From Gonocerus acuteangulatus (taxonomy: Eukaryota > Arthropoda > Insecta > Hemiptera > Coreidae): DNA of 64,000 nt. The first letter of the stretch is position 1. Every line of letters starts with the position of its first letter. The position numbers were made by a program, and so were the translations under genes. A model generated the notes under the pieces. The model was given only the letters and a program-made list of their open reading frames with translations, did not search any database and was not told where the DNA came from. The stretch lies in the NCBI GenBank assembly GCA_946811695.1, contig OX328123.1, forward strand, positions 117,141,746 through 117,205,745. The letters are read 5' to 3'. This document shows, piece by piece, positions 48,097 to 58,549 of the stretch.

Positions 48097-49490
48097 GATT
48101 TATTATAATACCCTCGAAGGGCGCCAATGACCATAGCAGTAGACACACAAAAAAAAGAAAAAAAAAACCATCTGCTCAATTGAAAAGAGTTTATTTGGTG
48201 CACAAAATCGTAAACAATATGAGTAACGTCTTCTTTGCATAATTTATTTTATTTTTTTTTATTAAGAAATCTCATGATAACAATCAAGACACCCAAACGC
48301 CTTCATAGTGGTTAATTAACACCTGAGCCTCCGATCAATGTATCCTGTACATATCAACTATCACGGGGCTCTTTTTACAGATTTTAATACTGTCTCAATG
48401 TTAGATCGCTTGTAAAATTTAATTATCCACTATAAAACATCTTCACTTACATTTGAACATAACTATATTTGCCAAATTCGTAGATTAAGGAGGTTCAGAA
48501 GATACTTCCTTGTCGCAAAAGCAACGTAATACTCGGCAAATAAATAATTTTGTTTAATTCAAAGGAAGAAGAAAAATCAGTTTTTTTCTTATTTCTAGTA
48601 ATTGAATTATAGCTCTATACTTTTCAAATATTCTCCATAAGTGAGTGATAAAAACGCAAGAGAGGCAGTATGAGAAAGAAACGAGCTTGCAAATTCAATG
48701 TGGAATAACACCCGAATGAAAACTTTTTTGTGAAAAGAGCTGCAACACCTAAAACTATATCAAAAATATCTCTGGCACAGAAATAAACAACATATTTTTT
48801 TTTCTTTTCTTATGAGCTTCGCATTATTAGGACTACGCCTATGATAAAATATTCTGTCTGCCCAGTCAAAAAAAAGGACAATAATAATTAAATAAATTAA
48901 TTAAACAAAAATTATGAATAAATAAATGATAAAAATGACTAAGTAGTCTTTGATGACTGTAAAAAAATAAAAGAAAAAAATTAAACCTAGCTTATAGATT
49001 GTTACATACATTTACTGTCTTAACTTTTGTCATAACATACAATCCGTAATAATATTGCAAAGAATAAATTCAGTTCTCTTGTTAAATATTAATTATAATT
49101 AGCCCTAATGCAAGCTAAAGTAACACAGTTGTAATAAAAAAGTTCACGATTAACACGATTAAAGACCGAACACCAAATACAGCTTATGCTAATCAGAATT
49201 AATTATTCCATTAATTAACAAACATCTGAAAATTAAACTAAAAAAAAAATCTCAAAAACACAAAAAAAAAAAAAACTTGCAGCCAAGTATAAAGGTATAA
49301 AGCAAAACTTATCTGATAACTTGAAATATAAAGCGAAGAAAATGTTTGTAAGCCCCTGTAAAAGAACTTGGTCCTGAAAAAATCCAATTTAAGGTTTGAA
49401 GAAATTATATCTCATATACAATTTTAGCTTCATGCTTTCATTGATTTGTAGTATATAATATACCTTCAGAAGATTAATACTTTATGTAAT
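48097..49490. other. AT-rich DNA with retroposon-tail fragments
   Basis: 48116-48150 (GGGCGCCAATGACCATAGC) is a weak SINE-tail match; 48818-48860 carries GAGCTTCGCATTATTAGG of the second tail family. No gene is visible. Confidence 0.4.
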
Positions 49491-49668
<178 letters not shown>

Positions 49669-49689
49669 GCAAATTCTCTCAGCTCAGAT

Positions 49690-49850
49690 TTCCTTCACAC
49701 ACAAAGTAATCCTTCCTTCACACTGCTTTATGTCTTAGGCCCGACATTTTTCGTGCATATTTTCGGACCTCTTCAGGGGCACAGGAGGCTTGGGGTCTTA
49801 AAAGCAGTAATCCTTCCTTCACACCACTTTATTATTTAAGACCCCAAGCC
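49690..49850 (-). mobile_element. Hammerhead-bearing repeat family Y, copy 3
   Basis: Minus strand GCCCCTGAAGAGGTCCG..CACGAAAAATGTCGGGC (motif 49739-49780), then GGCTTGGGGTCTT-type sequence duplicated around it (AGTAATCCTTCCTTCACAC occurs twice). Related to the copies at 52144 and 54051. Confidence 0.6.
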
Positions 49851-49895
49851 TCCTAATATCTGAGACAATTTATATATTTTTGGGTCATTTGCTAG

Positions 49896-49901
<6 letters not shown>

Positions 49902-49945
<44 letters not shown>
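49902..49945. repeat. (TA)n microsatellite
   Basis: Pure TA run. Confidence 0.9.
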
Positions 49946-49953
<8 letters not shown>

Positions 49954-50515
49954 TCATTAACATATTAATTCATTTTATAAAGTATCAGTTTGAAAGTGTT
50001 AATGCACAGGTAAGGTGTTCTCAGCTAAACGTGTTTATGACTCAAGTAAACGAAATGCCTGATTCTATGATGCTGTATAGTCGTAGTTCATTTCACTTAA
50101 TTAAAAACATATATATTTTACAGATTAAAATAATGTCAAGAAATGCTTAACTTACACGTAATGTGGTTACAAGTATTTTCTATTGAAACAATAAAATATT
50201 TAGGGGAGCGCATTTTAGGAAAATCTACTGCCCACGGCATTATATCGTGAACAAAGATATTAGACAACACGATTTAATAACTCGGAGTTAAAGCAAGTTA
50301 GTTGTTTGCTTTTTGTCATTTTTTACCACTTCCTACTGAAGAAATATATAAAAACAAAGCTGCAATGGACTTCTGAACTAGAAAGTATTATATGTTTCTG
50401 ATAAAGTAGAAAAATATATTTTTCAAGTAACATACTTATACGTTCCAAGAAATGTTCATATTACTTATAGGGTGACGATATTCTTTTACACACTTTAATT
50501 AAACCTACCCATATA
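49946..50515. other. No gene recognised
   Basis: AT-rich DNA up to the TA target of the foldback element. Confidence 0.4.
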
Positions 50516-50517
50516 TA

Positions 50518-51189
50518 CAGGGTGTCTATAAAAGAACTCCGGGGTTTTAAGACAAAATATTTTAATAAAGTAAAAAACGTACATACATGTTTTATACATG
50601 ATTAGAAAGCTTACATTTTCAAGATTTTTTAACAACTTAGTAAAGTTCAATGTGAGCTCCGTTAGTGGCACGGCACACGTCGAAACGGTATTCTACCTCT
50701 TCCCATGTCCTGGCGAGCATGTCTGGGGGAACGGACGCCACGCAATTCACTATTCGTTCCCTGAGATTGATAACATCTCGAATTTTCTCTGCATACACAA
50801 GATTCTTGATATGCCCCAGCCGCTACGTAATTTCAAGGTCAACGCTCCGCAGCGCTGCCAACTGTTGAGAGAAACATTCCCAATTGGTATGAGTAAAACT
50901 CTTTGAGCTGCTTGTTTCAAAGGAATTGATCAAATTTTGCTATCAGGGAACGAATAGTGAATTGCGTGGCGTCCGTTCCCCCAGACATGCTCGCCAGGAC
51001 ATGGGAAGAGGTAGAATACCGTTTCGACGTGTGCCGTGCCACTAACGGAGCTCACATTGAACTTTACTAAGTTGTTAAAAAATCTTGAAAATGTAAGCTT
51101 TCTAATCATGTATAAAACATGTATGTACGTTTTTTACTTTATTAAAATATTTTGTCTTAAAACCCCGGAGTTCTTTTATAGACACCCTG
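50518..51189. mobile_element. mariner-derived foldback with apparently identical 247-bp arms
   Basis: TA duplications flank it (50516-50517, 51190-51191). The arms 50518-50764 and 50943-51189 read as reverse complements with no mismatch that I can find. Each starts CAGGGTGTCTATAAAAGAAC. On the minus strand the left arm plus spacer encode the C-terminus of a Tc1/mariner transposase: HIKNLVYAEKIRDVINLRER, then VEYRFDVCRATNGAHIELY and a stop. The other arm repeats this 3' end inversely, so the element is two 3' ends of a mariner joined head to head with a 178-bp spacer. No transposase can be made, but any read-through transcript would form a long perfect duplex. Plus-strand frames at 50598 and 50665 are shadows. 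Confidence 0.95.
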
Positions 51190-51191
51190 TA

Positions 51192-52086
51192 TATTGAGAA
51201 ATTCGCTTATATGCTGGCAAGATTCATCTAACCTCTTTTTGTAAACCTGAATTTATATGTATCGAGAAATTTTCATATTGTTTACATGCTAACAACTTTT
51301 CTCTACGCACATTAAATAAAACTTCACATAGATGTATCGAAAAAATATGTTGACGTTTTCGTAGAATCTTCTACAAAATCTCTACATATAAAACAATATT
51401 TTAACTATGAGTCCACAATTTTTGAAAGTTCCAGAGATATTTGTAATTCATAATTTAGTAGATTTATCGTCTTTTTTTTTCCTTTATTATTTGAAGAACA
51501 AAACCACAACGGATATTAGGTTGCAATTTAATTTTTAAGCATGAAATTTGGCAATAAATTAAAAATGGCGAATCATTTAACTGATTCCTGTTTACAGGAA
51601 AAAAGTAATAAACTTCATACAGAATCCTGAGCAACACGAACTGGGATGGTGGGATGATTACAGCTGGTCTGCATTGATCATAAAGCCCGGTCCATTATTG
51701 GATTAGGGATGGCTTATGGGTCTTTCTGAAATTTCTGAACTAACAATAAAGGATTGAGTAAGAGGCCTACTATACGTGGAATATGTAGTAAACTAAAATG
51801 ATCCAAAAACAAAATAATTTAAAAAGTGAATAACTCATCTGCCACTTCCTACAGTTTGCTGGCTACCTCTGATTGCCCGTGGACAGTCGATTTGTCTGGC
51901 AATATCACACTAAACATAAATTGCATGTACTTCACAGACTACTTGGGCAGCTGTGCAGACTATTGATCGAAAGGTCACATTTATGTTCTGAAAATTAACT
52001 AATCCATTACAAATCACTACTCCAATTTGTTTTGACGTTTGCCTTAATACTCTGAGTAACTGTGAGATCTGAGATAGAAGTGATAA
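51192..52086. other. No gene recognised
   Basis: AT-rich DNA; a slightly GC-richer patch at 51620-51730 has no recognised frame. Confidence 0.4.
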
Positions 52087-52111
52087 ATATATATATATAT
52101 ATATATATATT
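52087..52111. repeat. (TA)n microsatellite
   Basis: Short TA run. Confidence 0.85.
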
Positions 52112-52143
52112 ATTTATTCTTATAGATGACCCGAAATATCCAA

Positions 52144-52306
52144 ATTCTTTTTTATCCTAGTAGGCATGGGGTCATTAAAGCAGTCTTCCCTTTTTTATAC
52201 TACTTTATTTATTGGGCCCGACATGATTCGTGCGTCTTTTCTTCACACCTCTTCAGGGGCACTTCTACAACAAAATATAATTTTTTGAACATCCACAGAA
52301 ACCTTT
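52144..52306 (-). mobile_element. Hammerhead-bearing repeat family Y, copy 1
   Basis: Inverse orientation to copy 2 at 54051-54211, near-identical over about 160 bp (AAGCAGTCTTCCCTTTTTTA, TTATTGGGCCCGACATG, GAACATCCACAGAAACC). The open frame on the plus strand is not maintained as coding in the other copy. The hammerhead-like motif is annotated separately. Confidence 0.8.
52216..52260 (-). ncRNA. Hammerhead-like motif in Y copy 1
   Basis: Minus strand: GCCC, CTGAAGA, stem GTGTG/CGCAC with loop AAGAAAAGA, then GAATC, AT, GTC and GGGC. Stem I (GCCC/GGGC) and stem II are intact. The GAAA box reads GAAT, which breaks the A15.1-U16.1 pair, so this copy is probably inactive. Confidence 0.5.
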
Positions 52307-52574
52307 TTTCTATTATATTAAAACTATCAATGTTCCACAAAATGCATTAAAAAAATTATCATGCTCCATTAAATATTACCCCTACCCTAAATATTGCAAT
52401 AATTATAGCTAAATTACATATTTTTTATAAAAGATGTTTAAAAAACATTTTATAAAAATATGTAATTTAGCTATAATTATTGCAATATTTAGGGTAGGGG
52501 TAATATTTAATGGAGCATGATAATTTTTTTAATGCATTTTGTGGAACATTGATAGTTTTAATATAATAGAAAAA
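52305..52574. repeat. Near-perfect palindrome, about 120-bp arms
   Basis: The left arm TTTTTCTATTATATTAAAAC..CTAAATTACATATTTTT (52305 to about 52425) and its inverse to 52574 agree over about 120 bp. They differ only near the AT-rich centre at about 52439. The left end abuts Y copy 1. The right end abuts AGTCCGTCACGCAGGAGTTGC, which resembles an X-type terminus. Confidence 0.9.
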
Positions 52575-52920
52575 GTCCGTCACGCAGGAGTTGCATAACT
52601 AAACAATTTCCTCAGAATTTGGGTAGTGTAGACTGCTTTCCAGAACAATTTGCTTAAAATATCCTACATAAATAAAATAAAAACATGAATCGTTCTCTTT
52701 TAAATTTGTAATGAGTAACTGATCAATTATTAATTTGCTTCCAGAGTTATGTTTACACATGGTACCTACTACACTACGTAATAAATACAAAAAACCTCAT
52801 ATTATCGTATTTTGATCTAACGCAGGAACAGGATACAGTCCCTCTAGTGGTAGAAAGCGCTCCTTGCGGCGGCTTTGTGAACCTACGTCTGGCGGGCTTT
52901 TCTATTGAAATATATTACAA
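52575..52920. other. X-like terminus, then no gene
   Basis: AGTCCGTCACGCAGGAGTTG at 52575 resembles AGTCCAACCCGCAGGAACTG at 9212. The rest is unassigned. Confidence 0.4.
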
Positions 52921-52921
52921 A

Positions 52922-53480
52922 GTAAACCCCCGCTTTCCGATTGACCGATTCAGCTCATTTTTACAACACTTCTTTCTCATGAGTTACCCACGACGTATTC
53001 CGCGTTTCGTTTCAATACAGCAGACATTACGACCGGTATGAGTATATTAGGAATTTGGGTCCGGAGTAAACCCCCCCCCCCTTCTAATGAACCGATTTAG
53101 TTTATTTCTACAACACATGTTTACGTGTAGATTACCACTACGAATACCGAGTTTCGTCGAAATATACCAAAAATCACGGCTGGTAGTGGCGAATTGGTAT
53201 TGTGGGTCCGGAGTAAACCCCCCTCCTAATGAACCGATTTAGTTCATTTTTATATCTCACTTTTCTCTCTATATTACCACTACGAATACCAAGTTTCGTT
53301 GAAATATAACAAATATTACGGCTGACATGGTCAAATTAGTGTTTTGGATTCGGGGTAAACCCTCCCTTCCGGTGGACCGACTTTGGTGGTTAACGAACTC
53401 GTTCAATCGTTTGCTAATTGAATGCTATATACCAAGTTTCGCGACGAAAAAACAAAAACTCTGGCCGCTATCGTGTTAAC
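52922..53480 (+). repeat. Degenerate tandem repeat of about 145-150 bp, four units
   Basis: GTAAACCCCC, then ACCGATT.AG.TCATTTTTA, ACGAATACC.AGTTTCG and ATTACG.CTG recur in order from about 52922, 53068, 53211 and 53355. The last unit diverges (CGACTTTGGTGGTTAACGAA) and leads into AC/TA repeats. A related last-unit fragment lies at 60905-61000, also followed by TA repeats. Non-coding. Confidence 0.75.
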
Positions 53481-53483
53481 AGA

Positions 53484-53496
53484 CACACACACACAC

Positions 53497-53541
<45 letters not shown>
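53484..53541. repeat. (AC)n(TA)n microsatellite
   Basis: ACACAC run into TA run. Confidence 0.95.
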
Positions 53542-53544
<3 letters not shown>

Positions 53545-53804
53545 TTTAACGGGGGTCATTTTCGGTGTCTACTAGGTAGGATCGATAAAGATTTGAAGAA
53601 ATGTTTCAAAAATTCCGTCATAAGCAATTATTTACAAAAAAAAAATAAATAATAATAATTTAAATATTAAAATATAAAACATTTCAGATCATTAGTTTCA
53701 ATATTAGTGAATTTTGCTTTCCACAACTTTTTTTTTTTTGCTCTCTTTATTGTTTTTTCCTCTAATACATTTTGATTTACTTAGGCAACAATTTCAGATT
53801 TATA

Positions 53805-53828
53805 TATGTATGTATGTGTGTGTATATG

Positions 53829-53859
<31 letters not shown>

Positions 53860-53912
53860 ATGTGTATGTATATGTATGTGTGTGTGTATGTATATATATA
53901 TATATATATATA
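53805..53912. repeat. (TATG)/(TA)n compound microsatellite
   Basis: Mixed TATG, TGTG and TA repeats. Confidence 0.95.
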
Positions 53913-53941
53913 ATATAACTAAATAAGGCTTTAAATTTCAG

Positions 53942-53997
53942 AAGGCAACAATGACCCGTGTGGTTGAATTTGCCTTAAGAAAAAAAAAAAAAAAAAA
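53942..53997 (+). mobile_element. Retroposon 3' tail with variant hairpin
   Basis: AAGGCAACAATGACCCGTGT..TTGAATTTGCCTTAAG then A18. The stem AAGGCAA/TTGCCTT replaces GGCGC/GCGCC of the SINE tail while keeping AATG and GTTGA in the loop, so the stem co-varies. Confidence 0.6.
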
Positions 53998-54050
53998 TTC
54001 GGTCATGAGTCCAACCTCAATAGCTACTTTCCTTCGGAGGAAAGTGCTAA

Positions 54051-54209
54051 AAGGTTTCTGTGGATGTTCAAAAAATGAAATTTTGTTGTAGAAGTGCCCC
54101 TGAAGAGATGCGAAGAAAAGACGCACGAAACATGTCGGGCCCAATAAATAAAGTAGTATAAAAAAGGGAAGACTGCTTTAATGACCCCATGCCTCCTAGG
54201 ATAAAAAAG

Positions 54210-54211
<2 letters not shown>
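54051..54211 (+). mobile_element. Hammerhead-bearing repeat family Y, copy 2
   Basis: Inverse partner of 52144-52306. It ends at GGATAAAAAAGAAT before a TA microsatellite. Open minus-strand frames over it are non-coding repeat sequence. Confidence 0.8.
54096..54140 (+). ncRNA. Hammerhead-like motif in Y copy 2 (best preserved core)
   Basis: GCCC (54096-54099), CTGAAGA (54100-54106), stem ATGCG/CGCAC with one mismatch and loop AAGAAAAGA, GAAA (54127-54130), C-AT-G, TC (54135-54136), GGGC (54137-54140). This matches the type I hammerhead order: stem I, CUGANGA, stem II, GAAA, stem III, UH, stem I. Stem III is only A-U plus C-G with a 2-base loop, as small as or smaller than those of Penelope-associated minimal hammerheads, which act mainly as dimers. 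Predicted cleavage would follow C54136. Activity is unproven. Confidence 0.55.
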
Positions 54212-54241
<30 letters not shown>

Positions 54242-54246
54242 TATAT
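54211..54246. repeat. (TA)n microsatellite
   Basis: Short TA run after Y copy 2. Confidence 0.9.
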
Positions 54247-55056
54247 CTTCTATTACATAAACAAAACGACAGATGTTTGCAGATAACATAATTTATTTGC
54301 ACCTAAATTAATCCCACTATTCTTTGTATACCGTTACAATATGAAAGCACACTTTAAAATAAATTGGCATGAAAACGATTTACCATGAATGAAAATTTGC
54401 AAAAAAAAATATATAATTTTTTCGGATTGGTAAAATGTTGTATTTTTTTCACCTCTGCGAACTGTGCAGTGTCCCGTGGCCTATAAAGATAACGACATCG
54501 AGCTGAGTGCGACGGGACCTTTGAAAATTTATGGGACTGATCGTGTATCGGTCAGTCGAGGAATCCCTTTCAAGCAAAACAGCTTTTGCTGTGGTTTATC
54601 TATAGACCTAGCAAATATTCATAGTTCGATATGTATTACATAGCATAAAACTTTTATGACTGCTTATATATAACTTTCTTTACTGCTTATTTTGTGAAAT
54701 TACCTTCAGGGGCATAAGGAGTCGAGGTTATACTTCTGGAAAATGTAATACCAAGTTTTTTTATTTTTATATTTTGTGCTATTATGTGATAATATTGGGA
54801 GCAGAGTTTTGAGCAATAATTTTTTTTTTTTAATAATTATACCAATGCGAATTCAATATTCATAGATAAGACAGAACAACGCCTCTGTGGTAAGCTAGTA
54901 ATCAATAAAGAAATTAATTGAAAGTTATGTATCAATGCAATCCAAAATACTCGTACTACAGCTATCATAAATAATTAGTAAACGAAAACAATTCCCAAAG
55001 CTGGAATCCGGAAAACCTATTAATCGAGTACCCACAATCATTGCAACTATCACCAC
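54247..55056. other. No gene recognised
   Basis: AT-rich DNA; contains the target site of the 5S-SINE at its right edge. Confidence 0.4.
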
Positions 55057-55068
55057 AACACCCAGAGC

Positions 55069-55239
55069 AGCCAACGGCCATAGCCACGTTGAATACACCG
55101 GTTCCCGTAGATCACCGAAGTTAAGCAACGTCGGGCGTGGTCAGTACCTGAATGGGTGACCGACCACGTGCTGTTGGCATTATAAAAGGGTGGCAACCTG
55201 TAGAAAGCCCGGCGCTAATGGCCAAGTTGTAGATGCGCC

Positions 55240-55321
<82 letters not shown>
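55069..55321 (+). mobile_element. 5S-rRNA-derived SINE with 12-bp target-site duplication
   Basis: 55070-55179 is a 5S rRNA-like head: GCCAACGGCCATAGCCACG, AAGTTAAGCAACGTCGGGCG (A box), GGTCAGTACCTGAATGGGTG (C box) and CTGTTGGC closing the terminal stem. It is about 110 nt, roughly 10 short of a normal 5S because of a gap after GACCG, so it is not a working 5S gene. A short body and the hairpin tail GGCGCTAATGGCC..AGATGCGCC follow, then an A run of about 82. AACACCCAGAGC flanks both sides (55057-55068, 55322-55333). The internal 5S promoter would recruit TFIIIA and polymerase III. The tail is the same as in the tRNA-SINEs. Long pure A-tail and perfect duplication indicate a young copy. Confidence 0.95.
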
Positions 55322-55324
<3 letters not shown>

Positions 55325-55333
55325 ACCCAGAGC

Positions 55334-57350
55334 TAAGAGAAGAGTATTTTTATACATAAGACTGACAAGTTTAGCTTTGTACGACCGTTCCAAGTGGATA
55401 TAGGTCAATGACTGACCAACAAAAACGCGTACAGATAAAATCAGAATTAATCTGAGAATCAGGCTCTCCAAATGGCGGGGTTCATGTTTCTACGATGGTC
55501 TTGTCCCACATCTTAATGTTTTATACTCGGTTTCAACTTCTTCGTTCAGAAAGCTTGAGGGGAGATCGGTGACCGTTGTTGCGGTTGCGCAGTTACATAG
55601 TGTCGAGGTTCAGTCAGATAAACAAAAAATTGTTATGTTTTTGCCGACGTTTCGGCTTCATATCCAAGGCGATGAGAAGAGAGAGAACTGATTCCGAGAA
55701 AAGTTATAACTTCTCTGTAAGGTTTTTAATTTCCTTAGACCAAGGATCAGTTCTCATGAATCACGAGTCCAAACGTATACAAAAATAGAACACATTTTTA
55801 TCTATAAATGTCGTTTTATTAACTGCACAATTGTACTCGACAATATCTACCTTCAAAAGCAATTTCGTGTATGTGTTTCGTGAACTCCGTTGCAACGTAC
55901 GAACTCCATCAAATCATCCTTTTTTAAAACATTTAACACATCCGGATGGAATTTCAAAACTAAATTACACGTTTTATGCAGGCGTGCGTAGGTTAATACG
56001 CATCCTGGTCTCATATATCAGCCTGACATGTTAATTCATCAGCTAATTCGTTCACCTAAAATTAAAATTTGAAAATTTATTTTATTAATTTTGTAATTTA
56101 ATATAAGTGAATTGCTGGCGTTAACTTTGAGAAAATTAATTTAAAAAAGACTATTTCTAACCAATTTAATATGGTAATGCCAACTCATCCAAATAATAGC
56201 AATAACATCGAGATTGCGTATTCTAAAAGCATTACAGCAATAAAAGTAGTTAAGGAAGCTATGGGACTTGTAAGGTTAGGACATGGTTTGCAAAGTCGGT
56301 GAAGTGTTTAAGTGCGGTTCACCAGCTTTGTTAGCCAACTGATTATACCTGTGCGGCTAAACTTCGCTAATACCTTCCTCCTATTCGCAGAACATGGTTT
56401 CTGTTCGGTGCTCTGGCTAACTCCAATCAGAACTTCCGTTCAAAGATTTTAAACTCCTACAGACATGCTGATTACATACCCCAAAAATCAAAAAATAATT
56501 TTATGTATACATATATCCGCCCTACCATGTCAAACTATCGAATATGCAAATCGGAGCAAACTAGAGAAAGACTATATTCTATCCATTGACGAAAAAATAC
56601 ATTGAAAAATGGTCTTATTCGATACTTTATTTAAAGCATTAAAGGCTATTCTAAAGGGGTCAGAGTTGTGACAATTAGCGACAAGCCGTATCGTCAACAA
56701 TCCAAGAGCTAAGTCTCGAATCTGAAAAACGACATTTTGCATATTCGATAGTTCGATATTTCCTAATATTTTTTCCTGATACATAAGTGATAGAAGACAT
56801 TTTTTTCTATGAATATCGGCGAGACCCTTAATTAAATGAGTTATATTAATTTAAAAACACTCAATAGCTTCATAGATATTATTGAACATAAAAAAACTGC
56901 TATAGGCCTGGATTTCTGCGGTCTCTGTGGCTCGGCACGGAACTAAAACGCCCTATGCAACTCATGGCTAAGGTTGTACCTATATTAGATCCGTATTTCT
57001 CCCGATCCGATCATATCCGATTCAATCCCATTTCGATTGGCCGACGTGAGTACCTACATTGGGCCTGACCCGATCCGATCCGATTAAGGCACAGCTCGTC
57101 AGTAATGACCTCGTTGTGAAATAAAAGTGAGTTACTAATTTAAGAAATACCACCTAGTAAGCATAAAAACCTTCGATTAGGTTGAATATTGGAGGTATGA
57201 AGGAGGCGTTGAGAGGCCAATCAATCTTCTGGAAGTATATCAGTCCACAAAATAAATCTTAGTGTAACATTTAATTTTTACACTACTGTAACACTACGAT
57301 AAGAGAAGCATTAGTATTCATATTTTAAAATTATTTATAATAATAATAAT
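55334..57350. other. No gene recognised
   Basis: At 55630-55665 the minus strand contains ATGAAGCCGAAACGTCGGC, a string typical of Penelope-type terminal repeats, without a full hammerhead core. GATCCGAT-type repeats lie at about 57000-57090. No domain-bearing frame. Confidence 0.4.
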
Positions 57351-57400
57351 ACGGCGCTAATGGCCAAGATTTGTCGATGCGCCGTAGAAAAAAAAAAATA
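57351..57400 (+). mobile_element. SINE tail fragment (3' end only)
   Basis: CGGCGCTAATGGCCAAGATT and GTCGATGCGCCGTAG, then A10: an intact tail hairpin with no head, a severely 5'-truncated insertion. Confidence 0.75.
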
Positions 57401-58245
57401 ATGAGGTCATCATCAGTCAGATACTGTTGAGAAAATGACTAGACACCAAAGCATGTTAGTTTATGTTTTAAGACATAGGTCAACTACATGGGTCATGGAT
57501 GTCTTAGTTAGAAGACTCCATTAAACATGTTATAAACTAGTGTTTCGCATTCCAAAGAAGACGCCTCCAACATTTTAGAAACCTTAACAAGGACGAAATC
57601 AGGATTTTGACGGAAATATGGCGTTATCTGGAGAGGATGATTCGACTGCAATCTAATCTAAACAAATTTGCAACAAAAAAAAATGTAACTAATTCAACCG
57701 ACCGTATTTTTATTAAGTGTACACTCAACCTTCCTAAGTGATAAAATGATAACTGAACCAAGATACATAATTTATTTTTTAAGACAACCTATGATGATTT
57801 CCTTTGCAACACACCTCATTAATGAGCGGTTCATCATAATTGGCGCAGTTTAACATTACAATAAAAAAATATTGCAGTAATACTATAAAATTGCACCTCT
57901 AGATAATATAATTTGTGACAAGAGCTAAATAAAAGTAAAAAAAAAAGATAAATCTTGGCATACGCCCATGGGTAATTCCAACATGAGAGGAAACCGTTGG
58001 TACAAATAACATGATGGGCACTGGAAAAAAACCACTCAGAGTAAAGGGTGGCTGGGGTGAAAATAGGCTTTGTTTAGAGTCAGCCAGACGAATAGGAGGA
58101 AAAAAGTGAAGGGAACCCGGCTGTAGCTGGTAGGCTGCCCTTGTTCTCTCGACAATGCATCATGTATCCATTATACTTTATTTCATAAATTAGCTAATTA
58201 GAACAAAAAAATAGACCGTATAACATTATTATTAAGGAATAAGGT
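57401..58245. other. No gene recognised
   Basis: AT-rich DNA without domain-bearing frames. Confidence 0.4.
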
Positions 58246-58256
58246 ACTCCCGTGTT

Positions 58257-58398
58257 TTTTTCTTCTTTTTTTTACGGCGCATCGACAAATCGCGGCCATT
58301 AGCGCCGACGTCCAGGGTGCAGCCAGGAATTTTCTCCGGTGGGGATCGAACCCACCACCTCCCGCTTATGAATCTAGCGCGCTAGCCACTAGACCACC
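58257..58398 (-). mobile_element. tRNA-derived SINE, slightly truncated, with 11-bp duplication
   Basis: ACTCCCGTGTT flanks it (58246-58256 and 58399-58409). The minus strand begins GTGGTCTAGTGGCTAGCGCG, lacking about 10 bases of the usual 5' end. It keeps the GGTTCGATCCCCACC B box but lacks about 30 bases of body, and ends with the hairpin tail GGCGCTAATGGCCGCGATTT..GATGCGCCGTAAAA. Confidence 0.92.
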
Positions 58399-58480
58399 AC
58401 TCCCGTGTTACCTGGAATAAACGTTTTTCGGTTTCCTTATCAAGCGAAACAATTATTCATTTTAAGCGTGTTTTTTCTGC

Positions 58481-58482
<2 letters not shown>

Positions 58483-58546
<64 letters not shown>
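58483..58546. repeat. (TA)n microsatellite
   Basis: Pure TA run. Confidence 0.95.
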
Positions 58547-58548
<2 letters not shown>

Positions 58549-58549
58549 T

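Noticed and set aside
50598..50906. 102- and 67-codon plus-strand frames
   Set aside because: Antisense to the mariner C-terminal coding sequence in the foldback arm.
52126..52350. Frames in Y repeats (also 53938-54302 minus)
   Set aside because: The frame is repeat sequence carrying a hammerhead-like motif; copies do not preserve it as protein.
55070..55179. Functional 5S rRNA gene
   Set aside because: About 110 nt with a gap near helix IV, no typical T-run terminator directly after, and it is part of a retroposon with A-tail and flanking duplication.
55121..55471. Phe-rich 116-codon minus-strand frame
   Set aside because: It reads the complement of the A82 tail of the 5S-SINE.
55625..55680. 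Hammerhead ribozyme at the CCGAAACGTCGGC string
   Set aside because: GAAAC and a possible stem are present, but there is no CTGANGA box in the required position.
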